Positions 33,718-43,795 of a DNA stretch of 64,000 bases are shown piece after piece (within the stretch, counting starts at the first letter, position 1; every line of letters begins with the position of its first letter). The notes below the pieces were generated by a model that worked only from the letters and a program-made list of their open reading frames with translations, was not told where the DNA came from and made no database searches. This DNA comes from Hydrangea macrophylla (Eukaryota > Streptophyta > Magnoliopsida > Cornales > Hydrangeaceae). The DNA lies in NCBI GenBank assembly GCA_033977485.1, contig CM066991.1:56398850-56462849 (forward strand), read 5' to 3'. A program made the position numbers and the translations under genes.

Positions 33718-34830
33718 TCTTTAATTCAAACACTATTGCTGCTAATTCCAGATCATGCATAGGATAGTTCTTCTTATGTATCTTCAATTGTCTTGATCCA
33801 TACGCAATCACATTCCCATCTTGCATAAGTATACAATCAAGTCCTTGGTGTGATGCATCACTGTAGATTACATACCTTTTTCCACTCTTAGGTATCGCGA
33901 GTACTGGTGCAGAAGTCAATCTTTCCTTTAACTCTTAAAATGCATGCTCGTGTTTGTCAGTCCATTCATACTTCGTTTCCTTCCTTGTTAAATTTGTCAA
34001 AGGTCCTGTTATCTTGGAAAATCCTTTGGCAAATCTCCGATAATATCTTACTAAGACGAGGAAACTTCTGACCTCTATTACATTGGGCGGTCTGTTCCAG
34101 CTTAAGACTGCATCAATCTTAGATGAGTCCATAGAGATCCCATCTTGAGATATAACATGTCCCTACAATTTGACCTCTTGTAGCCAAAACTCACACTTGT
34201 TGTACCTAGCATATAACTTACTATCTTGAAGCATCTGCAAAACAATCTGTAAGTGTTCCTTGTGATCTTGCTCCATCTTTGAGTAAATCAAGATGTCGTC
34301 GATGAATACTATAATGAATTTATCCAGATATGGTCTGAATACTCTATTCATTAAGTCCACGAATACTGTTGGCGCATTCATCAATCCAAAAGGCATAACT
34401 AGAAACTCATAATGCCTGTATCTTGTCCTGAATGCAGTCTTTAATACATCTTCCGGTCGAACCAATAGTTGATGATATCCTGAACGTAAATCGATCTTTG
34501 AAAAGATCCTTGATCCTTGTAACTGATCGAATAGGTCATCTATCCGAGGAAGTGGATATCTATTCTTAATCGTTACCTTGTTCAACTCCATGTAGTCTAT
34601 GCAGAGTCGAAGTGTTCCGTCCTTCTTCTTCATAAACAAAACTGGTGCTCCCCAAGGTGATGTACTCGGGCGAACAAATCCCAAATCTTCAAGCTCTTGA
34701 ACATGTTTCTTTAGTTCCAACATCTCAATCGGTGACATTCTATATGGAGTCTTCGATATTGGTAACGTACTAGGAATTAGTTCCACACAGAAGTCTATTT
34801 CTCTCTTTGGTCGAAGTCCCTTAATAGCGT
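33718..34830 (-). pseudogene. pol: RT and RNase H N-terminus of element C
   Basis: RT is almost intact: 34163-34786 is 207 codons open and includes [28 protein letters not shown] and the catalytic [14 protein letters not shown]. It ends at a stop after LQEVKL. RNase H follows (33935-34132 and 33695-33919) with a stop after KHEHAF and the conserved [11 protein letters not shown]. At 33718 it is cut by the solo LTR inside AAIVFELK. Confidence 0.88.
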
Positions 34831-35459
34831 GGAATACATCTTGAGTCTTGTACAGTAGGAATTTGATCCATCGTTGGTTCTGTACTCGTACTCTCGATTG
34901 TAGCTAAACCACTTGTCAAGAACATATCACTCGTCGACTGACACTGAAATCTAATCGTCGAACGTCCCTGTATCAGAAATACAATCGTCCTAGTAGGGAA
35001 ATCCAAATTGGCATCATACTTAGGGTGTGTTTGATAACCCCATTAAGTGCTGAAAATGAAAATTTTCAGCACTTTTTTATTTTCAATGTGTTTGATAATC
35101 ACCTTTTCACGGAAAAATAATCCAAATAACTGCTGAAGAGTTTCAGCCGAAAAAATCTACTGAAACAAATCGCAGAACACGGTCCACGATTATGGTTTTA
35201 AAATTTTCTTGAATATTGACAAATAAACCCTTATATTTCACCAATTAATTACATAATTAGCCTTCTTATTTTGCTTTGGACTATCACAGTCTATTACGTA
35301 TGAAGATGTCTGCCCTGAGAAACTCAAGGGAAGAGAGAGGATAGAGGTGAAGCTGTGAAGGCTGTGGTCTGACGACGGGCTCTTTCCATCCCTCTTCTCC
35401 TTCGTTTGGGTTCTCCTTTATCAGGTCTTCCCTCTTTCTCTCTCTACATATATATACAT

Positions 35460-35502
35460 ATACATAGATTATACACACACACACACACACACATATATAT
35501 AT
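35460..35502. repeat. (AC)n / (AT)n microsatellite
   Basis: ATTATACACACACACACACA-type run inside the Harbinger element. Confidence 0.85.
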
Positions 35503-35886
35503 GCAATTTCTCCTGTTGGGTTCTCTTTAATTAGGTCCTTTCTTTTTCTCCCTCTACAGATTTATACATATACATAAATTATACATATATATATTGAATG
35601 ATTATGTTTTGCACTGTAATATCATGTGCTCTAAATTTAGAGAATTGATTGACTTCAATTTTTGGGTGATACCCTATTTTGGGTATGGATTAATATTCAA
35701 CATTTTTTTTTAAAATGGAAGTTTTTTTTGTTTTTTTTTGTTTTTTTTATAAATACGGATTAATTCACAAGTATGAATTGTTGGACTTTGATTTGAGTGA
35801 TTTGGTACTTGACTTGGACCTTAATATATGATTGATTACATATGGATCTTCGGATCTTGATTTAGCAATTTCAAAATATAATACAT

Positions 35887-36059
35887 TTTTGCTCACACCA
35901 AAATTGCTCACCCTTTGCTCACCCTCCTCTCCCATTGGTTAATGCAGTGGGGCAAGTATTAAATGAGAATTAATTATGGTGTAAAGTACTGGGTCCCACT
36001 ATATTAGCCAATGAGAGAGGAGGGTGAGCAATGAATGAGCAATTTTGGGGTGAGCAAAA
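35887..36059. repeat. Foldback element nested in the Harbinger transposon
   Basis: Imperfect inverted repeats of about 75 bases: the left arm TTTTGCTCACACCAAAATTG and the right arm, on the other strand, TTTTGCTCACCCCAAAATTG, extending inward through CTCACCCTCCTCTC and CCATTGG-like segments. A target duplication was not recognised. Confidence 0.7.
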
Positions 36060-36586
36060 CTGCTCTCTTCAAAATAATTCAATTCTTGATATGCATTAAA
36101 GTTTGATGGATTTGGAAGCTGCTTCTAAGATTTTCATTGTCGTCACTTGGATTTTAAGTGCCATAATAATTAGCAAGATTAGAGATTGTGGGAAAAACTA
36201 TGATGCCATAATAATTTTAAGTGCCCTTTCAGCTTGTACAGTTTTGGGTGATTTGAATCACCAAGTTGTATTATAGACAGCATAGCATTATTCTTAGCAC
36301 TAGTCTTACAAGGTATTTTGTGTCCCTTTTGGATTTTGGTTTTCCTTCCCATCATGTTAATGTAGCATGCTGAGGTTAAAAAAATTAAATTCTAATTCAA
36401 TTAAGGTACAAATCATAAAGTGATAGCTCGTTTAGCATCGAGTTGGGTATTATGCCCCTCAATTGCATATCTCGAATATTCAATTCTCACCCTTTCCTCT
36501 TATAATAATAAAAAGAAGATTAAAAAAGAGAAACAATAATGTATGATTTTATAAATTCATATATTTAAATGCCTTATATGTGTAGG

Positions 36587-37534
36587 ATGGCTAGCGAAAA
36601 TGCAAGTAGAGCTAACTAGAAGGATCCAGAATTGGTGAAATTTTATCTAGACTTGTGCATTGAAGAAGTTAGCAACAGAGGCAAAAACGGTGGCAGTTTA
36701 AAGAAGAAGTCTTGGCAAAATATCGAAAGGCTATTTCTTGAGAAATTTTTTTTTAAGTTAACAAGACACAACTGAAAATTTTGTGGGATTACTCAAGGAA
36801 GAAATACACAATATGGTCAAATTTGGTGACAAGTGCAACTGGTCACGGATTTAATCCAGAAACTAATACCATGAATTGGAATGTTGAAAGATTGGATGAC
36901 TGTATAAAGGTAATAGAGAAAAAAAAATCAATGACTTACACATTATCAATATTTTGTATTTATAATTATAATATAAGTGTATTTTTTTAAATTTATTTTA
37001 TAATTGGGAAATCCTTATGCAAAACAGTTTCAGTACATTGGGTTACAAAATACAGAGGAGATGAAATTTTTATTTGACGGTATAACAACTACTGGAAGAG
37101 CAGGGTGGGGTCCGTCTAAGGAAGGGATGCCTACAGATGATATTGGATCGTCTTCAATGCCACAAGTAGGACTAGAGTCCTCAGAAATAAACATTGACCT
37201 TGATTCAGAATCTCCTATTCCACCATCATCACCAATTGATGTTCAACCAAAAAATAAACGATGCAAGAAGAAGGAATCTAGTGAAGTCGATAAACAAATT
37301 GAAAGATTTCTTAAAACTATAGAAAAATCTGATGGACCTTCGCTCGAAGAATGCAACAAAATCTTGGACACAATGGAAAAGCTCCAAATGGATGATCCTA
37401 TATATATTCCTGCTTGTAGTATTTTCTGTGAGAGTCAGGCACACCGAGAGCAGTGGATTATGCTTGCTAAGAAGCCAGAAGAAGTTCGAATGAATTGGAT
37501 ACAAATGAATACTAAAAAACTAGGGTTTCTTTAA
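36587..37534 (+). pseudogene. Harbinger ORF1, Myb/SANT-like DNA-binding protein
   Basis: The first exon starts at ATG 36587 (MASENASRAN) and has an in-frame TAG at 36617, where a Trp is expected for this domain, then a frameshift near 36750. The 36781-36909 part (LWDYSRKKYTIWSNLV) shows the Myb/SANT-like domain. A donor GTAATAG follows at 36910; the matching acceptor before 37004 is not intact. Exon 2 (37004-37534) encodes NPYAKQFQYIGLQN and a Ser/acidic and Lys-rich tail. In PIF/Harbinger, this protein helps the transposase bind the ends and enter the nucleus. Confidence 0.82.
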
Positions 37535-37717
37535 GTTTTAGGTTTTTAGTTATCCTGGGTTTTAATTTTCGGAACTTTGCAACTTTTGTTATTCTTGGTT
37601 TAGTCTTCTTAAAAGATTTGTTAGTTTACAAATAATATCATTGTTGGTTTAGTCTCTTTGCATATTTGTATTGTTTTTTTTTAATTACATTTTTGGAATA
37701 TTCATGATATCGCCAGC

Positions 37718-39093
37718 ATGCCTAGAATGGAAAACAAGATGGCCTTGAGCAAAAAGGCATTAAAGAAAATTACAGTAATTCTAATAATAAAGAGATTGAA
37801 GATGAAACGTAAAGGAAGAAGACCAGATACCAATTCTTCCTTCCGTGGAGCTGCCTATGTGGATGAATTGCTTGAAGGGAACGAGGCACATTGTGAAGAG
37901 ATACTAAGGATGAAAAACGACGTATTCTTGAACAAGTGCAATCATTTTCGAGCTAAAGGGTGGTTGCAAGACAGCCGTTATATATCCGTAGAGGAGAAGA
38001 TGTCGATATTTATCATGACTATTAGTCATAATACTAGGCATCGCTTAGTTAAACGACGGTTCAACCATTCAACCCAAACAATTCACAAATATTTCCATGA
38101 AGTACTACAAGCAATGCTATATTTTTTAAAGGAAATAATTGTGCCCACATCGTTTAATAATAATCCTAATCAGATTACCCAGCATCATCGTCTCAGAGCT
38201 ATATTTCAGGTAATAATTGAAATTGTTGGTGAATTTATTAAATTTACCAATGTTTTATATAATAATTTGATTAATTTTTTTTAAATCAATAAAAAGGGTG
38301 CAGTGGGAGCACTAGATGGTACTTTGATTCGTGCTGTTATACCATCCGATAAGCAAGTAACTTATCAAGGTAGAGGAAGAGGTGAATGCTACCAAAATGT
38401 GCTTGGTATTTGTGATCTTGATATGGTTTTCACATTTATATGGGCTGGATGGGAAGGCGTGGCACATAACTCTAGAGTGTTAACAGAGACTATGCGTGAT
38501 CCATCAAACAACTTTCCATTTCCTTCACCTGGCAAGAAAATGCTTATTTATTTCTTCTATTTTTTTTTAATGATTTTAGCTGCTGTGATATTTGTTACAT
38601 TTTTAATTTGTTTATAACTGATGTAGGCAAATATTACCTATGTGATGCTGCATACACCCACACTCGCAGCTTTATGGCACCTTATCGTAATGTACGGTAT
38701 TGGTTGTCGGATTTCAGACAAAGCGGTCGTCCAAGGACAAAGGAAGAAATGTTTAACCATGCACATGCTAGGTTATGAAATGTGATTGAACGAACATTTG
38801 GTGTTCTAAAAGCTCGTTTTTCAATCTTAATGAAGATGGCATCGTATCCATTTTCTATCCAAAGAAATATCGTCATTGCTTGTGTAGCGATTCATAACTA
38901 TATTAGGAAGACTGCACTTGGTGACTCACTGTTCGAACAGTACCAAGATGAAAATGTTCCCCTGGAAGATCTTCAAAATGATGCAAGTGCAAATGAAGCA
39001 AGAGATTTAGGTGGAAGGAGTCAATTAGATCAAGAATTTATGATCAATTTGAGTGAACAAATTGCAAATGCGTTGTTAAACAATCAAAGTTGA
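37718..39093 (+). pseudogene. Harbinger ORF2, DDE transposase
   Basis: Three exons are inferred: to 38209; 38297-38531; 38627-39093. Intron 1 (38210-38296) is GT-AG; intron 2 (38532-38626) is GC-AG. The conserved segments are RRFNHSTQTIHKYFHEVL, GALDGTLIRAV (first catalytic Asp), the Gly-Trp-Glu-Gly block with HNSRVL, where the second catalytic Asp is Asn (codon 38468-38470), and VIERTFGVLKARF (catalytic Glu). A TGA at 38776-38778 sits just before that last block. The protein would cut and rejoin the element ends; this copy is dead. Confidence 0.88.
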
Positions 39094-39372
39094 GCATATT
39101 TTGAATTTATTGTCAGTAGAAACATATTTATTTGTTTTTTGCATGCTATCTAAATAAATAGTGAGCAATCAAGGATAAAATTATAATCTATTGAGATTTC
39201 AGTGTTTTTATATTAGTATTATCAAACAGTCTAATTACATTCAGCACTTAATTTTTAGCACTTAAAACATTATTTGCAATATTGTAAATTGAACAGCTTA
39301 AAGTTTTCAGCACTTAATTTTCTGCGCTTAATTTTTAGCACTTAATTTTCAGTTTTATCAAACACACCCTTA

Positions 39373-39940
39373 GTCAACCAATCCATTCCCAGGATAATGT
39401 CAAACTTTGATATCGACAATATTAGTACTAAGTTCGCTGGAAGATTCCTATCTCCCAAGGTCAATGGACAATCTTTGAACACTTTACCCAACTTAACAGT
39501 CACTCCTAATGGTGATACAACATTAAGTGCTGGCTCAAGTGTTTGGGGTTCTAAACCCAACTGACGTACAATCTTAATAGCAATAAATGAACACATAGCT
39601 CTAGTATCGAATAAAGCTTTAACTGGACTATTAAAGAGTACAAGCATACCTTCCAGATGTTGTTGCTCATCAGCATTAAAGCATGCTTCTATTGGGATGA
39701 TAGCATTCATCCTTGCTTGATTTGGGGGTCCTTGGATTCCTTGTACTGGTGCCCCATAATACTCTCCACGTGGTGAACGATAATGCTTGCTCAAATGAAC
39801 TGGCTTATTATAATTCTGGCAGATGAGATCCATTCGGTGGTTTACCCTGGGGGCTGTGCAAAACTTGGCAATGTGCCTTGGCTTTCCGTAATTAAAACAT
39901 CGTTCATTATTGCTTGGTGGTGCTGTCAGCAATGCCTGCG
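39373..39940 (-). pseudogene. pol: Protease and Gag zinc-knuckle region of element C
   Basis: Reading leftwards from 39940: a knuckle CFNYGKPRHIAKFC (second Cys replaced by Tyr), a second decayed knuckle, then protease (VKALFDTRAMCSFIAI) and the LGVTVKLGKVF and FDIILGMDWLT segments. The active-site Gly is Arg. The frame is then cut by the Harbinger insertion at 39372. Confidence 0.82.
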
Positions 39941-40229
39941 GTTGTGATCCTTGCTGGCGATATTGCTGTTTTCCTTTCCATGGTTCTGTTAACCCGTCGA
40001 ACTTCTTGGGATGTAAACCAAGAAAATTTGCTAATAACTTATCCCCTATTTGCCTTGGCTAAAATGGTACAACTGGGGGTTGAACAGGTCGTTGATTGGT
40101 AGCATGGTTGTCGGTGTCCCCTATATGTTCCAACCTTTGCATAAATGCTTCAAAAACTCCAGATGGGTCCATTCCTTCAGGAATAGGTGCTCCGATCTGC
40201 GCTTGGTGATTTCTCAAGGGTCCTACCAT
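39941..40229 (-). pseudogene. gag: Gag N-terminus of element C, with large internal deletion
   Basis: Starts at ATG 40229 (MVGPLRNHQAQIGAPIPEG) and reads through MDPSGVFEAFMQRLEHIG to about 39990, where it passes directly into the linker before the zinc knuckle. In element A the same interval is about 650 bases longer, so most of the capsid domain is missing here. One stop at about 40062. Confidence 0.8.
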
Positions 40230-40603
40230 AATGATAACGAGTGTTGCCTATAAGAGACCCACTAATTAGATGAAAGTCTTCTCGCAGAAACAAAAAACAA
40301 GATGGAGCAAGAAGCACAAGAATTAATAGTTCTACTAAACAAAACATCACAACTTAAACGTACAATTAATATCAAAAGTACTGCTCGAATACATATATCG
40401 AAAGATGTACCATGGAGTACATAGTAACCGTACTATGTACCATGTGGGACATAAGCAAAATATAGTGCTAAGGATTAGCTATTTACAATACTACTACTAC
40501 TAATAATATCTATACAAGGCTATGATCAAATAGCTATCTCTTAGGCTCCCAAAAATTTTATGGACATGTCCTGGTAAAACTAACAAAAATTACAGATCCT
40601 AAC

Positions 40604-41545
40604 TTAAAAATCATCAGTGTCTGATCCTGCTGGTGCCTTATCCTCAGGTGTAATGTCCATCTCCATAGGTAGATCAGCCTCTACTGGCGCAGCAAGTCCT
40701 CTAACCACTACTCCTATATCCCAATCCTCAACGATCATCTCATTAACATCTATATCCTCAATGCTAAATGCTGGCTCGGCGATCAACTTAGTAAAATCTC
40801 CAACTATGGCCATAGCCTTTGCTAATGCAGCCTATCCTATCGGAAGTTCAGTTAGCTGTGCAACCAATTCTGCTACCCACTCGGCTGCCATATTGGCAAT
40901 AGCTGCCATATGTAGTACTGGCCCAGCCGGTAAATCGAACACAACGGGTATCTTTGGTGCTATAATCTCCTCTGGCTTGACTGCAACATCCTTTATACCC
41001 TCATCTCCTACTATGTCATCCCCTTCGACCATAACATCCTCATTACCTAACTCTGGGTCCTCCTCTAGCTCCTCATCTTCCTCGACAGGCTTGATGTCCT
41101 CGACAGGATCCTCCTCTAGGTCAATATCTACTATCGACTCGGCCTCTGGTGACTCTGGCTCCTCAGGCTGCTCCTGTGGCTCTAGAATGGGTACCTCAGG
41201 TACCGGTGATGGTGGTGCTACTGCTAGTACTACCTCAATAGGTCCTCCAAGAATAGCTCGAATCTCTATAGCATCCATCTCCAACTTATTCTGGATCAAA
41301 CATAAAATCTCCTGGTAGATATCCCTACCAATCCTCGCTGAATGGTAAGCATCCATACGCATCTCCGTAGGGTGGGTCTTCCCGGTCACATAGAGAGCCT
41401 TCCACATATCCTCCTCTAAATACCGACTAGCTGTCTGGTGTATGCAGTCATGATAAAGCTCCGGGTCAGCTAGCTTTACTGTATTCCCATGGATCATGTG
41501 TCCTCTATAGGCATCAATCACAAACTTATGGAACTCTGGATCCAT
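40604..41545 (-). pseudogene. Acidic ORF upstream of gag, element C
   Basis: Homologue of 18691-19710. 313 codons with a single in-frame TAG at 40832-40834 after LTELPIG. The N-terminal region has YRGHMIHGN, DPELYHDCIHQ and LEEDMWKALYV, matching the spacing of the element A protein; the middle is Glu/Asp-rich with a proline-containing linker; the C-terminus is AGSDTDDF. It lies between the 5' LTR (start 150 bases downstream of the LTR edge at 41697) and gag (ATG 40229). No known domain. That two diverged copies keep near-complete frames while gag and pol decay suggests recent constraint or chance; only a substitution test can say. Confidence 0.75.
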
Positions 41546-41670
41546 AATGCTAACTTGAAAAGGAAAAATAACTACCGTCAGGTGGACAACTTATCTTAAA
41601 TTCATATCTCATCTCAGGAAATCTTAAAATACTAGGACCAGATGGTACGGAATTGTTAGTGAATGAAAAT

Positions 41671-41688
41671 ATCACAACCTTGATACCA
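41671..41688 (-). promoter_or_regulatory. Primer-binding site of element C, Met-tRNA type
   Basis: On the minus strand TGGTATCAAGGTTGTGAT, 8 bases from the LTR edge at 41697. It shares TGGTATCA with the initiator-Met site of element 3495-10958 and diverges after it. Confidence 0.8.
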
Positions 41689-42388
41689 AAAAATAATGTC
41701 AAGCCCCGGAGTAGCAAAAATAGAGAAAAAAAATTTCCTTTTTGGGTCCATAGGGAATGACAAGTGAAAGTCACTAAAAATCCACACCACACAGTGCTAT
41801 TCCACAAGATAAACAGGAACAGTAAACAACTGAAATATTAAAATAGTATCACTATTACAAACATCAAAGTGTGGTCCTCAGGATCACAACAGGTCTAGAG
41901 ACCACATATGCCCAAGTACCCGTTAACTAACAAAGTTCAACAGTAATATAAAGCTTAAACATAAACTAGATAAACTATCTTCGGATCTTTAGCTAGCGTA
42001 AGGGTAGTCGTCAGCATAATACTCCTCTCCAATATAACCGGCATTAGTGGGGACACTCTCTGCATAATCCAACTCCGGGTAGTAGCCATCACCGTAGGTT
42101 CCATCACCTGCATTGTTAGGAACAGGGTAGTCTGGACGGGGAATGTTCAGGCAATAAAGGCCGTCAGCTTACTGAAAGCTGAGTGAGAACTAACTAACAC
42201 AGTCTCATAGAAATAATGTAATTACCAGTCATGCACGAAATATGGCAGTGATAAATAATATCTTGTCCTCTTTTATTCAAACACGTTATTAGTCGATTCT
42301 CATTATCTTTCAAACTCCAAGACTGACTGTACCGATCCCAACTGACTACACCAAATTGATTATATCATCACGACATACTAGTGCTCTT

Positions 42389-42513
42389 GTTCACCGCTTT
42401 CAAGAACTCTTATGAGCACCATACATCATTCTCATAATGACTAGTCTATGGACACATCAATACTCTTGTTCACCGCTTTCAAGAACTCATATTGTCCACC
42501 GCTTTTAAGAACG
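42389..42513. repeat. Repeats of TTCACCGCTTTCAAGAACTC
   Basis: Three copies, equivalent to 29085-29241 with one unit fewer. Confidence 0.8.
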
Positions 42514-42902
42514 CTTGCGAGTATCGTCTGTTTATAATCTATATACATCAGTACTTCTTGCTAGTACAATACATAACGCTCACATCTCACACAGATGTGT
42601 TCACGACCAACTCATGATACTGACATACTTGTATTGACGGTCACCAATACCCGACTGGCTCACATACCAGAATTATCTAATGTTACTCATCATATAACAT
42701 AACCTTATCTCATCAGCGCATCTTATCGTTACTAACGTTTTGAATTCGACTACGTTACTCACCATAATTTTCTCAATCTCATTATCATATCCCATTACCT
42801 CCGTAATCCATAATATCGCATAATAGGAACATGGAACATCAATTAAATAGCTAAGCATTATGAATATAAACTAAAAGGAAACATCCTTGTTCTGCTAGGG
42901 TT

Positions 42903-43062
42903 AAATCAATTGAAGTCATCTCAATCGCTTAAAGAAAGAGAAGTTCGATCGCTCGAGATACTCTCAGTCGATTGAAGCCAAGGTGGTCTTGATTGATTGA
43001 AGTCAATTCGATTGATTGAGAATCAGGGTTGTTTGATTGATTAACTCAGTTCGATCACTCAA
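42903..43062. repeat. Palindrome array, downstream of TATA, shared LTR
   Basis: Eight units such as TTCGATCGCTCGAGA, TTGATTGATTGAAG and TTCGATTGATTGAG. Several look like CG-to-TG decay products of TCGATCGATTGAA; the paralogue at 29627-29787 keeps more CG. Confidence 0.85.
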
Positions 43063-43334
43063 ACTTCGTCTTCTCCAGATTCTGGGAGTGAACTTCTAGA
43101 ATTTGTTAGGGGGTGTTTGGATCCTTTTTAAACATACAGAATACATAAAACATCATAATTAAGCTACTGAGTGAGTTTGGAACTCACCGAACATTACTAA
43201 GGGCACATTTGGAAACTTTAAAAGCTTCAAAGCTTCTCCAACAATTTCTCCCTTCCTCTTTCTGCTCCTCTGTTCATCTTTGTCTCTCCTCATCTTTCTC
43301 TTCTTCTTCTCCTTCCTCTTCTTCTCCTTGTTCT

Positions 43335-43400
43335 CTTTCTCTTTAATTGAATATATATATAATACATATGGATGTGTGTATATATATGTAAACACAATCT
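43335..43400 (-). promoter_or_regulatory. Probable TATA region of the shared LTR
   Basis: TATATATA-rich stretch about 400-460 bases into the LTR and between the two palindrome arrays, followed by a pyrimidine/purine-biased leader at 43250-43330. Confidence 0.4.
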
Positions 43401-43525
43401 CAACTCTCTCAACTCTCTTAGTTCAGCCAACCCTCACAAACACACGAGCACAAACATATATATAGAGGGGGAGGGGTGCAGGTGGCATTGTTTGCGTAGA
43501 AACTGGAATTATGATGATTAAACAT

Positions 43526-43716
43526 TCGTCGATCGAACATAGTTTGATCACGCAAGAGCAAATCGGTGAGGTTTAATCGATTGAAAAAGGTTTGATTGAT
43601 TGAAGTAGGGACCACATCATAAATTTATGTCGGTAAGGTTTCGATCGATAGTAAAAGGTTCGATCACTTGAACTTTAAAAATGTTCGATCGCTTGAATAG
43701 ACTTTGATCGATCGAA
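43526..43716. repeat. Palindrome array, upstream of TATA, shared LTR
   Basis: Eight units including TTCGTCGATCGAAC, TTTAATCGATTGAA, TTCGATCACTTGAAC and TTTGATCGATCGAAG, starting about 80 bases inside the LTR. This part is deleted from the C 3' LTR. Confidence 0.85.
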
Positions 43717-43795
43717 GGTAAAATTACAAGTATGGACAAGGGAAGTATACATAATCTCTATGTACAAATATTTATTTAAAATACAGGGAATTACA

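Larger units (their letters stand above)
35023..39369 (+). mobile_element. PIF/Harbinger DNA transposon inserted in element C
   Basis: 4347 bases with terminal inverted repeats GGGTGTGTTTGATAA (left) and its exact complement at the right end (39355-39369), flanked by the 3-bp target duplication TTA (35020-35022 and 39370-39372), the PIF/Harbinger preference. Sub-terminal repeats of AAGTGCTGAAAA-type occur at both ends. It carries the two genes of the superfamily: a Myb/SANT-like ORF1 and a DDE transposase ORF2, both on the plus strand and both broken. It splits element C between RT and protease. Confidence 0.93.
41697..43795 (-). repeat. Shared LTR: 5' LTR of C and 3' LTR of D
   Basis: 2099 bases; on the minus strand TGTAATTCCCTG (43795) to GGGGCTTGACA (41697). 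The high side is joined to the integrase/chromodomain end and polypurine region of D, the low side to the primer-binding site of C. Confidence 0.9.

Noticed and set aside
40617..41318. 233-codon Ser-rich ORF on the plus strand
   Set aside because: It is the exact antisense of the acidic ORF 40604-41545; Glu/Asp codons read backwards give Ser and Ile codons. The minus frame has a homologue in element A and fits the element orientation.
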